The position numbers and the translations under genes were made by a program. From Muribaculaceae bacterium (lineage in GTDB: Bacteria; Bacteroidota; Bacteroidia; Bacteroidales; Muribaculaceae): 34,944 bases of DNA. The DNA lies in NCBI GenBank assembly GCA_029060625.1, contig JAIDTO010000157.1, positions 1 through 34,944 on the forward strand, written 5' to 3'. Of this stretch, positions 21,816 through 29,059 are shown piece by piece. The number at the start of each line of letters is the position of its first letter. Within the stretch, counting starts at the first letter, position 1. The notes beneath the pieces were generated by a model, which was given only the letters and a program-made list of their open reading frames with translations, was not told the DNA's origin and did no database searches.

Positions 21816-22241
21816 TTTAATAAGTGTTTATATGTTTTTTATAAATTTATAACAAATGAAGAGCGGAAACTTATTAAAGGATTGTAGAAGATTTAAGATT
21901 GGAATTCTTCGGACTATGTCCTCAGCACAGTATGGCTAAAGATGAAGGAGATTAATTATCGGAATTAACAAAAATTAATAAATAGGTAAAATGCTGAATA
22001 AAATTTAAGAATAATTAATAAATTACAAATAATTTAATAAACATTAACATATAAATAATGTAAAAAAGTGATAAATATCTTTGTGGAATGAAAATTAAGT
22101 CTTAACTTTGCCGATGTTTTTCGGAAAGGCATATGATGCGATGCGTTATGTGTCATGCGGAAAATAAAGGAAATTTAGACAATAACAAAATCAAAATAAG
22201 GGGAGCCTGAATAGGATTTCCGCTTGCTAAAAACAGAAATT
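21816..22241. other. AT-rich divergent intergenic region
   Basis: About 425 bases between the divergent flavodiiron and inositol-phosphate synthase genes. The middle (about 21950-22110) is very AT-rich with repeated AATTAATAAA-like words. It contains the synthase promoter; no clear promoter box for the flavodiiron gene is seen and no ORF is credible. Confidence 0.6.
22080..22110 (+). promoter_or_regulatory. Promoter for inositol-phosphate synthase (TTTG - 19 bp - TAACTTTG)
   Basis: TTTG at 22080-22083 and TAACTTTG at 22103-22110 are 19 bases apart. The leader is about 125 bases long. Confidence 0.75.
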
Positions 22242-23567
22242 ATGGCAAATAAAGCAGCAAAGCCCAACGGAAAATTGGGTGTGATGGTGGTAGGCAATGG
22301 TGCCGTGGCCACAACATTTATGACCGGTGTCCTGATGGCACGCAAGGGTCTTACCAAGCCCGTTGGCAGCATGTGTATGTATGATAAGATCCGCGTCGGC
22401 AAAGGCGAGGACAAGAAATATCTCCACTATAAGGACATAGTGCCACTTGCAGACCTCAATGATATAGAATTTGCAACATGGGATGTGTATCCAGCCAATG
22501 CATATGAGTCAGCACTTAATGCGGAAGTGCTTAAGGAAAAGGACATCAATCCTGTGAAAGAGGAGCTTGAGGCAATCGTGCCAATGAAGGCTGCTTTCGA
22601 CAAGAACTATGCAAAGCGTCTTGACGGCGACAACGTGATGGAAGGAAAGACTCGTTGGGAGATGGCAGAACAGCTCCGCGAGGACATCCGCAACTTCAAG
22701 AAGGAAAAGGGTCTTGACCGTGTAGTAGTGCTTTGGGCAGCCTCAACAGAGGTATATGTACCGGTAGATGAGAAGGTTCATGCTACAGTGGAATCGCTTG
22801 AGGCAGCCATGAAGGCTGACGACAAGGAGAAGATAGCACCTTCGATGTGCTATGCATATGCAGCCCTGAAGGAAGGCGCTCCTTTCATTATGGGTGCTCC
22901 CAACACAACGGTAGACATTCCTGCCATGTGGGAACTTTCTGAGCAGACCGGTATGCCAATCGCCGGAAAGGACTTCAAGACAGGCCAGACTCTCGTGAAG
23001 TCAGGCTTCGCTCCTATCATCGGCACCCGTTGCCTTGGCCTTTCAGGCTGGTTCTCAACCAATATCCTCGGAAACCGCGACGGTCTGGTGCTTGACGAAC
23101 CAGCCAACTTCCGCACAAAAGAAGTTTCAAAACTTTCTACACTTGAATCCATTCTCGTTCCGGAAAACCAGCCTGACCTTTATGGCCACGGCAACGATGA
23201 GGACACACAGTATTATCATAAAGTGCGTATCAACTACTACCCACCCCGCAACGACAACAAAGAGGGTTGGGACAATATAGATATCTTCGGTTGGATGGGA
23301 TATCCGATGCAGATCAAAATCAACTTCCTCTGCCGCGACTCCATCCTTGCCGCTCCGCTCTGCCTTGACCTTGTATTGCTCAGCGACCTTGCTGCGCGTG
23401 CCGGCAGAAGTGGCATCCAGCGCTTCTTGAGCTTCTTCCTGAAGAGTCCGATGCACGACTACACCAAGGGCGAGGTGCCTGTCAACCATCTCTTCCAGCA
23501 GTATGTGATGCTGAAGAACGCAATCCGCGAGATGGGCGGCTACGAGGCAGACGAAGAAATCGATTGA
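22242..23567 (+). CDS. Inositol-3-phosphate synthase (MIPS)
   Basis: A 441-residue NAD-dependent enzyme converting glucose 6-phosphate to myo-inositol phosphate. The Rossmann loop is VMVVGNGAVATTFMTGV near residue 15, and the C-terminal catalytic region carries IKINFLCRDSILAAPLCLDLVLL, the D-S-x-x-A-P-L-x-L-D-L signature. In gut Bacteroidales such as B. thetaiotaomicron, MIPS is known to supply inositol for phosphatidylinositol and inositol sphingolipids. The ATG at 22242 (MANKAAKPNG) is chosen over the track's TTG at 22224. It has a strong promoter and terminator, so it is a single-gene transcript. Confidence 0.93.
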   Translation: MANKAAKPNGKLGVMVVGNGAVATTFMTGVLMARKGLTKPVGSMCMYDKIRVGKGEDKKYLHYKDIVPLADLNDIEFATWDVYPANAYESALNAEVLKEKDINPVKEELEAIVPMKAAFDKNYAKRLDGDNVMEGKTRWEMAEQLREDIRNFKKEKGLDRVVVLWAASTEVYVPVDEKVHATVESLEAAMKADDKEKIAPSMCYAYAALKEGAPFIMGAPNTTVDIPAMWELSEQTGMPIAGKDFKTGQTLVKSGFAPIIGTRCLGLSGWFSTNILGNRDGLVLDEPANFRTKEVSKLSTLESILVPENQPDLYGHGNDEDTQYYHKVRINYYPPRNDNKEGWDNIDIFGWMGYPMQIKINFLCRDSILAAPLCLDLVLLSDLAARAGRSGIQRFLSFFLKSPMHDYTKGEVPVNHLFQQYVMLKNAIREMGGYEADEEID

Positions 23568-23606
23568 TAGCTTTTTCCAATGGAGGATACAGACATCCTT
23601 CTGATA

Positions 23607-23642
23607 GCAGGGACGCCCTTGTGAAAGGACGTCCCGCTTTTA
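23607..23642 (+). terminator. Intrinsic terminator after inositol-phosphate synthase
   Basis: GGGACG(C)CCTT-GTGA-AAGG(A)CGTCCC gives a long stem with one internal mismatch, followed by GCTTTTA. The hairpin begins about 40 bases after the stop. Confidence 0.85.
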
Positions 23643-23703
23643 TGATAAAAAGAATGGTCTTTGGCGTTAAATATATAGGTGCATTTGGGAATTTCGATAA
23701 AAC

Positions 23704-23721
23704 TTATATAATATTATATAA
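23704..23721. promoter_or_regulatory. 18-bp AT palindrome abutting the trmD start
   Basis: TTATATAATATTATATAA is a perfect palindrome ending 3 bases before the trmD ATG. It may be an operator or just a consequence of AT-rich leader composition. Confidence 0.35.
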
Positions 23722-23724
23722 TAT

Positions 23725-24405
23725 ATGAGAATAGATATATTGACTGTCATGCCGGAAATGCTGGAGTCTCCTCTCAATTGCTCGATAGTGAAACGCGCAC
23801 AGGATAAGGGACTCGCCGAAATCCACGTGCACAATCTGCGAGACTATACTACCGACAAACACCGCAAGGTGGATGACTATCCTTTCGGAGGAGAGGCCGG
23901 GATGGTGATGAAGGTGCAGCCTGTGGATGCCTGCATATCGAAGCTGAAAAGCGAGAGAGACTACGACGAGGTGATATTCATGACCCCGGATGGGAAAACT
24001 TTTGACCAGCCTATGGCAAACTCCCTTTCGTTGCTCAATAATATAATAATACTTTGTGGCCATTACAAAGGGATAGACTATAGAATAAGGGAGCATTTTG
24101 TGACAATGGAGATATCGATCGGCGACTATGTGTTGACCGGCGGGGAACTGCCGGCAGCGTGCGTGGTTGATGCTGTGGTGCGCCTCATACCGGGTGCTAT
24201 CGGCGACGAGCAGTCGGCACTGTCAGATTCTTTTCAGGATAATCTGCTGGCACCTCCCGTCTACACAAGACCTGCTGAATACAAAGGATGGAAGGTGCCC
24301 GAGGTGCTGTTAAGTGGGCACGAGGCGAAGATAGCGCAGTGGAGGATGGACCAGGCACTTGAACGGACCAAGGCATTGAGGCCGGATTTGCTTAACGATA
24401 AATGA
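23725..24405 (+). CDS. trmD: tRNA (guanine(37)-N1)-methyltransferase
   Basis: A 226-residue SPOUT methyltransferase that methylates G37 next to the anticodon and prevents +1 frameshifting, using S-adenosylmethionine. Family motifs are clear: [17 protein letters not shown] at the N-terminus, [31 protein letters not shown], the trefoil-knot cofactor loop [13 protein letters not shown], and [16 protein letters not shown] near the end. Length is normal for the family. It is followed after 20 bases by a nucleotidyltransferase gene and does not sit in the rpsP-rimM-trmD-rplS context found in many bacteria. Confidence 0.97.
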   Translation: MRIDILTVMPEMLESPLNCSIVKRAQDKGLAEIHVHNLRDYTTDKHRKVDDYPFGGEAGMVMKVQPVDACISKLKSERDYDEVIFMTPDGKTFDQPMANSLSLLNNIIILCGHYKGIDYRIREHFVTMEISIGDYVLTGGELPAACVVDAVVRLIPGAIGDEQSALSDSFQDNLLAPPVYTRPAEYKGWKVPEVLLSGHEAKIAQWRMDQALERTKALRPDLLNDK

Positions 24406-24425
24406 TAACCTATACGAAATAAGAT

Positions 24426-25133
24426 ATGGATTTTGTGATACTTGCCGGAGGATTGGGATCGAGATTTGTGAAGGAAGGGTATGAGTGCCCGAAGCCGTTG
24501 GTGCCGCTATTCGGAAAGCCGATGATAGGCGTGCTGATCAACACACTTATGAAATGTGGTGCGGAGCATATCTATGTGGGAGCGAATGCCAGGATGCAGA
24601 TGCTGCTTGACTATCTCGAGGAGCTTCGTGGAGAAGGGCTCCCGGTAATCACCCGACCTATCATTACGGACAATTCATATTGCACACTCAAGGCTGCTTC
24701 TGAAGGAATAGAGGGAAAGTTTATCGCCATGACATGCGATGCCATTTTCCCTACAGATGAATTTCGGAAATATGTGGAATGTGTGAATAACTCTCCGGCT
24801 GATGTGGCGTTGATGGGCTTGACCCGATTTGTGGAGGATGAAAGTCCGCTTTATGCAAGGGTGACTGAAGATGGTGAGGTGATAGACTATAGATATGGGG
24901 GTGCCCCATTTGAGGAAGGGGTGATCGTTTCGGCAGGACTGTACGGCTTATCCGGTGGGATCATGAATGTCATTCCTGAATTGGGACTTGAACCGGAATC
25001 GCTGAGCGACTTCCAGAGGCTGCTTGCTGTGGCAACACCTGTGAAGGTGCGTCCATTCGAATTCTCAATTGCATTTGACGTAGACAATACACGCGACCGT
25101 CTGCATGCCGAAAGCTTTCTTGGAGGGGCGTGA
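24426..25133 (+). CDS. Sugar/alcohol-phosphate nucleotidyltransferase family protein
   Basis: A 235-residue single-domain nucleotidyltransferase. The N-terminal signature MDFVILAGGLGSRF ... CPKPLVPLFGKPMI is the nucleotide-binding loop and the KP motif; FIAMTCDAIFP contains the metal-binding Asp; FDVDNTRDRLHAESFL holds the second metal site. Such enzymes couple NTP with a phosphorylated sugar, inositol or choline to give an NDP-activated compound plus pyrophosphate. Length fits enzymes lacking a C-terminal beta-helix. It is co-transcribed with trmD and lies 860 bases after the inositol-phosphate synthase gene, so inositol phosphate is one possible substrate; this is only a proximity argument. 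Confidence 0.88.
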   Translation: MDFVILAGGLGSRFVKEGYECPKPLVPLFGKPMIGVLINTLMKCGAEHIYVGANARMQMLLDYLEELRGEGLPVITRPIITDNSYCTLKAASEGIEGKFIAMTCDAIFPTDEFRKYVECVNNSPADVALMGLTRFVEDESPLYARVTEDGEVIDYRYGGAPFEEGVIVSAGLYGLSGGIMNVIPELGLEPESLSDFQRLLAVATPVKVRPFEFSIAFDVDNTRDRLHAESFLGGA

Positions 25134-25192
25134 GGATTCCCCTTTCTCTTGAGATAGGGGAAGGGACCGATGTATTATAAGGAGATAAGAAA

Positions 25193-25224
25193 GAGGGGTG
25201 CTGTCTGAAAAGGTGGCACCCCTC
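25193..25224 (+). terminator. Hairpin GAGGGGTGC-14-GCACCCCTC after the nucleotidyltransferase
   Basis: A perfect 9-bp GC-rich stem with a 14-base loop, 60 bases after the stop codon. It lacks an adjoining T-run, so it may instead be a dispersed hairpin repeat; its left arm and loop resemble the hairpin after the GH28 gene. Confidence 0.55.
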
Positions 25225-25549
25225 GCAGTATGTTACTTAGGATTAGGATGAAGTGATAATTGTGAAATGTTGATTTCAGTGCTTTATATAGAATGATGGA
25301 ATCGTAATGTGTGGTAGAGTTAAGTGAGTGTATGCTTTTGAAGATGCTTATATTGTTTGTTGAGTGTCTGTCGGAAGTGTTTGCGGGCAAGTATTCGTCC
25401 GCATGTTTGTTTTGATTTAATAACAAAGAAAAACAGGAGAATATGTGTAAATTATATTAAGCTTATATTGCAAGAGTATGAAAAGTGTGAAAAACAAGTT
25501 TGTTCACATTTTTTTAGACTCTTCTTTAGTTTTTTCGCATATATTTGAT
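25225..25549. other. AT-rich intergenic stretch
   Basis: About 325 bases with no convincing gene. The track's 63-aa ORF at 25357 has no recognisable features. The right end leads into the promoter of the FtsB-like gene. Confidence 0.5.
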
Positions 25550-25557
25550 TAATTTTG
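25550..25557 (+). promoter_or_regulatory. Promoter -7 box TAATTTTG for the division/envelope run
   Basis: TAATTTTG followed by CAT, 30 bases upstream of the GTG start of the FtsB-like gene, preceded by a T-rich stretch. No TTG is seen at the expected -33 position. Confidence 0.65.
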
Positions 25558-25587
25558 CATTTTGGTTCAACAAATATACACAACTAA

Positions 25588-25905
25588 GTGAGCAGTTTTT
25601 CAAGAAAGGCCGCATATTGGTTTAAAAGGAGTGCCAACATACCGCTCCTTATCATAGGAGTATTTTTCATTGGGCTGTTGTTGCTCAATGAGGATGCATC
25701 TTTCTCGCAGAGCATGATCTTTGAGAAGGAGATACTCCGGCTGAAAAAGGAGATAAAGGAAAACAAGGACTCCGCCGCTTACTACCGAAGCCGAAGGCTT
25801 GCGATAGAGCGTGGGGATGATGCCCTTGAGTTTATAGCCAGGGAACAGTATCATATGAAGCGGCCTACGGAAGACGTTTTCTTATTGGTGCCAGCTACAA
25901 AATGA
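25588..25905 (+). CDS. FtsB/DivIC-family septum formation initiator
   Basis: A 105-residue bitopic membrane protein. A single transmembrane helix (about 18-37, IPLLIIGVFFIGLLLL) is followed by a coiled coil (about 43-70, FEKEILRLKKEIKENKDSAAYY) and the conserved end LEFIAREQYHMKRPTEDVFLL, matching the 'AREKYGMKKPGEEVF' pattern of FtsB/DivIC. These proteins join the FtsQ-FtsL complex that activates septal wall synthesis. It starts with GTG and begins a six-gene run with very short gaps. Confidence 0.9.
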   Translation: MSSFSRKAAYWFKRSANIPLLIIGVFFIGLLLLNEDASFSQSMIFEKEILRLKKEIKENKDSAAYYRSRRLAIERGDDALEFIAREQYHMKRPTEDVFLLVPATK

Positions 25906-25912
25906 CCTTCAG

Positions 25913-26377
25913 ATGAAAGATGGAAAGGAAACCTTACAGGAGGCCGGAGTGCCGGCCAAACTGGAGGCGAAACGAAAATATGTAGAGATAGCATCTGCCA
26001 TAGGGTTGTTGCTTGTGCTCTTTGCCATGATGGCTCCGTTTTTTGAGGGGCTTATAGGTCGCTCCATGATGTGGGCTAAATGGGTGTATGCAAGCGGTGC
26101 GCTTGTGTATACTTGTGCACGCGTTGTAGATGTCAATGCTCCCGGCGATTCCCTAAGGCTCCGCCGTTTGCGCCGACTTGAATTCTGGGCAGGGGTTTGC
26201 TTTATTGTCGGGGCTGCATTTTGGTTTTATAAGCTGCAGTATTTCTCCGGACTGTTTGCAGGGCCGCTTGCAGTGATGCGCCAGACAGTGGCTTTCACAA
26301 TGGCAGGGGCTGTGATACAGATAGTGGCGAGCTGGATGATTGCCTTCCGCATGAAGAAAGAATATAATGCCAGATGA
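25913..26377 (+). CDS. Four-helix inner-membrane protein, unknown function
   Basis: A 154-residue protein with about four hydrophobic helices: ASAIGLLLVLFAMMAPFF, WAKWVYASGALVYTCARVV, FWAGVCFIVGAAFWFYKL and AVIQIVASWMIAFRM. Between helices 2 and 3 is a basic loop (LRLRRLRRLEF), suggesting it faces the cytoplasm. No named family is recognised, though proteins of this kind commonly accompany coaX and lptC genes in Bacteroidales. It starts 7 bases after the FtsB-like gene. Confidence 0.75.
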   Translation: MKDGKETLQEAGVPAKLEAKRKYVEIASAIGLLLVLFAMMAPFFEGLIGRSMMWAKWVYASGALVYTCARVVDVNAPGDSLRLRRLRRLEFWAGVCFIVGAAFWFYKLQYFSGLFAGPLAVMRQTVAFTMAGAVIQIVASWMIAFRMKKEYNAR

Positions 26378-26391
26378 GGTGAATAATATTT

Positions 26392-27138
26392 ATGGAGCAT
26401 AAGAGATTTATCGCAGTCGACCAAGGAAATTCCTTGCTGAAGCTTACACTGTTTGAAGATGGTGAGCTGCAGGAGGTATGCCGGTTTTCACCTGATGCCA
26501 TTGAGGAAGCGTTTTCCGCTGTGGAGCGATGGAACCCTGACTGTGGTGCATTCTGCTCGGTGGGGAAGATAGACTCCAGGATGGTGGAATCGCTTCGCAT
26601 AGCTCTTGACGGGCATCTTTTGATACTCTCACGCTCCACGCGTCTGCCCATCAGGATAGACTATGCCACTCCGGCGACCCTGGGCCTTGACCGTGTGGCT
26701 TTGGCTGCGGGGGCGGCCAAGCTTTATCCCGGGGAGACAGTGATGGTGGCTGATGCCGGGACTGCTGTCACGCTGGATGTGGTGGATTCCAGTCCTTGTT
26801 TCAGAGGAGGCCGCATTACCCCCGGAATGCGCTTGCGTTTTGAGGCCCTTCATGCCCATACTTCCGCCCTTCCGCTGCTTGATGCGAATGGCGAGCATCC
26901 TTTGATCGGATACTCCACAGAGACGGCTATCCGCTCAGGAGTGGTCTGCGGCCTATCAGACGAGATAATAGAGACATTTAAACAATATAAAAACATTTTT
27001 GGATGCAGCAGGCTTGTGCTTGCCGGAGGTGATGCCGGCTTGCTTGCCGAATGCATCAATTCACGCATACCTGCCGACCATGTTCCGGATCTAATAGCCC
27101 GGGGTCTGCTTTATATCTATAATTACAATGAAATCTAA
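26392..27138 (+). CDS. coaX: Type III pantothenate kinase
   Basis: A 248-residue enzyme phosphorylating pantothenate, the first step of coenzyme A synthesis. ASKHA-fold motifs are visible: AVDQGNSLLKLTLFEDG (phosphate 1), TPATLGLDRVALAAGA, VADAGTAVTLDVVD (phosphate 2) and FRGGRITPGMRLRFEAL, with LVLAGGDAGLL near the C-terminus (adenosine loop). Type III kinases are insensitive to CoA feedback. Its 3' end overlaps the next gene by 11 bases. Confidence 0.95.
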   Translation: MEHKRFIAVDQGNSLLKLTLFEDGELQEVCRFSPDAIEEAFSAVERWNPDCGAFCSVGKIDSRMVESLRIALDGHLLILSRSTRLPIRIDYATPATLGLDRVALAAGAAKLYPGETVMVADAGTAVTLDVVDSSPCFRGGRITPGMRLRFEALHAHTSALPLLDANGEHPLIGYSTETAIRSGVVCGLSDEIIETFKQYKNIFGCSRLVLAGGDAGLLAECINSRIPADHVPDLIARGLLYIYNYNEI

Positions 27139-28387
27139 GTTAAAATCATTAGGCGCCGTAGTGGCGTTGCTGTCGATCATAGGCGTGGCGAATGCCGACG
27201 TCAACACACCCTATTCGATGTATGGCTATGGAGTCCTGGGAGACCGGGCCACATCCATGCAGCGGCAGATGGGTGGCGTGGGGTATGCCATGCAGTCGGG
27301 GCGCCAGATCAATGTAATGAACCCGGCATCGTATGCATCGGTTGACTCGTTGACGTTCCTTTGGGATATGGGGGCCAATATGTCGATGCAATGGAGCAAG
27401 GACAACTCTGGATCTAATCATGGCTTCGGAGGAGGGCTTGACTATGTGACTATGGAGTTCCCTCTATCCAAATATATGGGAATGTCGATAGGTATGGTGC
27501 CTCTTACCCAGGTGGGCTATTCTTTCGGAGATGATATAAAGTTTGGAGCGCGCCAGAATCAGGGTAGTGGGGGCATTACTGAGGCTTATGCCGGCTTAGC
27601 AGGAAAAATTGGAGGATTTTCAATCGGAGTCAATGTGTCGTATGATTTCGGTACGATTCAGAATGATGTGTATGCCACACCCTCTTCAGGCACCCAGTCG
27701 CTGTTTGAGCAGATTATGCAGATCAGAGACTGGAATGTGGTGGCAGGAGTGCAGTATAAGCAGCCTGTCAACAGATATAATTATGTGACGATCGGTGCGT
27801 CATACTCCCCGAAGAAGAGTTTTCATGGCAACACATGGCTTACGATGCAGGACCTGACGTCAGATTCCCGTCCCGACACAGTCGCAAAGGCCGGTATGAA
27901 AGGGAACTATTATTCCCCGCAGTCGTTTGGAGTCGGACTGGCATATACCCATGAGAAGGTGCACAAGATAGTGGTAGAAGCCGACTTCTCCTTGCAGCAG
28001 TGGAGTGATGCGAAATTTTCATCGCTTTATGACGCCTCCGGCCAGGAGGTGTTCGCCGGAATGAAGTTCAACGACAGAAGAAGGATTGCAGTGGGAGGGG
28101 AATATACCCACAATGTGCGCGGCAGTTATTTTGAAAGAATTCCATGGCGCTTGGGAGCTTTCTATACTGACGACTATTTGAAGATCAACGGCAACACGAT
28201 GAAGGAATATGGTGTTTCACTCGGCACGGGGTTTGCAGCTCCCGGAGGCAAGACGATGATAAATCTCGGACTTGAGTGGCGGCATCGTAAGACAACACCT
28301 GTCAATATGCTTTCAGAAAACTATTTCAATATCATGGTTGGAGTCAACTTCAATGAGGTTTGGTTCTTTAAGCGGAAGATTAATTGA
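27128..28387 (+). CDS. Outer-membrane beta-barrel protein, unknown role
   Basis: A 419-residue protein with a signal peptide (residues 1-23, LGAVVALLSIIGVANA) and then alternating amphipathic strands ending in FNEVWFFKRKIN. The N-terminal mature part, TPYSMYGYGVLGDRATSMQRQMGGVGYAMQSGRQINVMNPASYA, resembles FadL/PorV-like Bacteroidetes barrels, where a plug-like N-terminus is followed by about 14 strands. Its transport function is unknown. It starts inside coaX and its stop (TGATG) overlaps the start of the lptC-like gene. Confidence 0.82.
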   Translation: MKSKLKSLGAVVALLSIIGVANADVNTPYSMYGYGVLGDRATSMQRQMGGVGYAMQSGRQINVMNPASYASVDSLTFLWDMGANMSMQWSKDNSGSNHGFGGGLDYVTMEFPLSKYMGMSIGMVPLTQVGYSFGDDIKFGARQNQGSGGITEAYAGLAGKIGGFSIGVNVSYDFGTIQNDVYATPSSGTQSLFEQIMQIRDWNVVAGVQYKQPVNRYNYVTIGASYSPKKSFHGNTWLTMQDLTSDSRPDTVAKAGMKGNYYSPQSFGVGLAYTHEKVHKIVVEADFSLQQWSDAKFSSLYDASGQEVFAGMKFNDRRRIAVGGEYTHNVRGSYFERIPWRLGAFYTDDYLKINGNTMKEYGVSLGTGFAAPGGKTMINLGLEWRHRKTTPVNMLSENYFNIMVGVNFNEVWFFKRKIN

Positions 28388-28971
28388 TGTTGTCAGGTTG
28401 TCAGGTTTTCAGGTTTTCGGGTATGGCCGTGGCTTTTGCGGCCGCCTTGGTTGTTCTGTTTTCGGGATGCAAGGAAGACGGAAAGCTTGGCGTGGCTACG
28501 CGTATAGATCCCAAGAAAATGCCATCGATGTCGACTGTCAATGTGGCTACTTTGATTTCTGACTCCGGCATCACGCAATATAAGATAGTGTCTCCACTTT
28601 GGAATGTATATGACGAAGTGGACACGCCTTATTGGAATTTCCCCAAAGGGATCTATCTTCAGAAATTTGACAGGAAGTTTAATGTGATAGCTTCTGTAGC
28701 GGCTGATTCGGCGAAGTTTTTCAGACTCCAGAACCTTTGGAAACTTGATGGTAACGTTGAGCTAAAGAAGGAGCCGGGAGAACTGTTCCTTACACAGCAA
28801 CTATTTTGGGACCAGCGTCGCAACAAGCTCTACAGCGACTCTTTTATTCATATAGAAACGCCAGAACGAATGCTGGAAGGGCACGGATTTGAGAGCAATG
28901 ACCGGCTTACAAAATATTCCATACGTCGGCCGACCGGTATTTTCCCTGTCAGCGAAGATATGAGGAGGTGA
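28387..28971 (+). CDS. lptC: LptC-like LPS export lipoprotein
   Basis: A protein of 194 residues if started at 28387, or 182 if started at the internal ATG 28423. It has the LptC pattern: YKIVSPLWNVYDEVDTPYWNFPKGIYLQKFDRKFNVIASVAADSAKFF, LWKLDGNVELKKEPGELFLTQQLFWDQRRNKLYSDSFIHIETPERMLEGHGFESN. LptC bridges the LptB2FG transporter and the LptA periplasmic path. The signal sequence MAVAFAAALVVLFSGC ends in a lipobox, so it is probably a lipoprotein; this favours the start at 28423. The 12 codons between the two candidate starts are made entirely of 8-bp tandem repeats. Confidence 0.85.
   Translation: MLSGCQVFRFSGMAVAFAAALVVLFSGCKEDGKLGVATRIDPKKMPSMSTVNVATLISDSGITQYKIVSPLWNVYDEVDTPYWNFPKGIYLQKFDRKFNVIASVAADSAKFFRLQNLWKLDGNVELKKEPGELFLTQQLFWDQRRNKLYSDSFIHIETPERMLEGHGFESNDRLTKYSIRRPTGIFPVSEDMRR
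28389..28420. repeat. 8-bp tandem array (GTTKTCRG)x4 at the lptC start
   Basis: GTTGTCAG, GTTGTCAG, GTTTTCAG, GTTTTCGG in direct succession, placed between the coupled ATG at 28387 and the internal ATG at 28423. The unit equals that in the nusA leader. Confidence 0.85.
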
Positions 28972-28975
28972 GTTT

Positions 28976-29019
28976 TGCGTGGTGCTTGGTGCGTAGGGCG
29001 TGATGCGTAGTGCGTAGGA
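28976..29019. repeat. GCGTAGTG-type micro-repeat after lptC
   Basis: Degenerate units TGCGTGG, TGCTTGG, TGCGTAGG, GCGTGA, TGCGTAG, TGCGTAGG directly follow the lptC stop region. It is another junction micro-repeat with a different word. Confidence 0.65.
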
Positions 29020-29059
29020 TTGAAGGGAAGGAATTAAAATATTAATTAATTGAGAGATT

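Noticed and set aside
25357-25548. 63-aa ORF before the FtsB-like gene
   Set aside because: AT-rich intergenic frame with low-complexity Phe/Lys/Cys content and no recognisable family.
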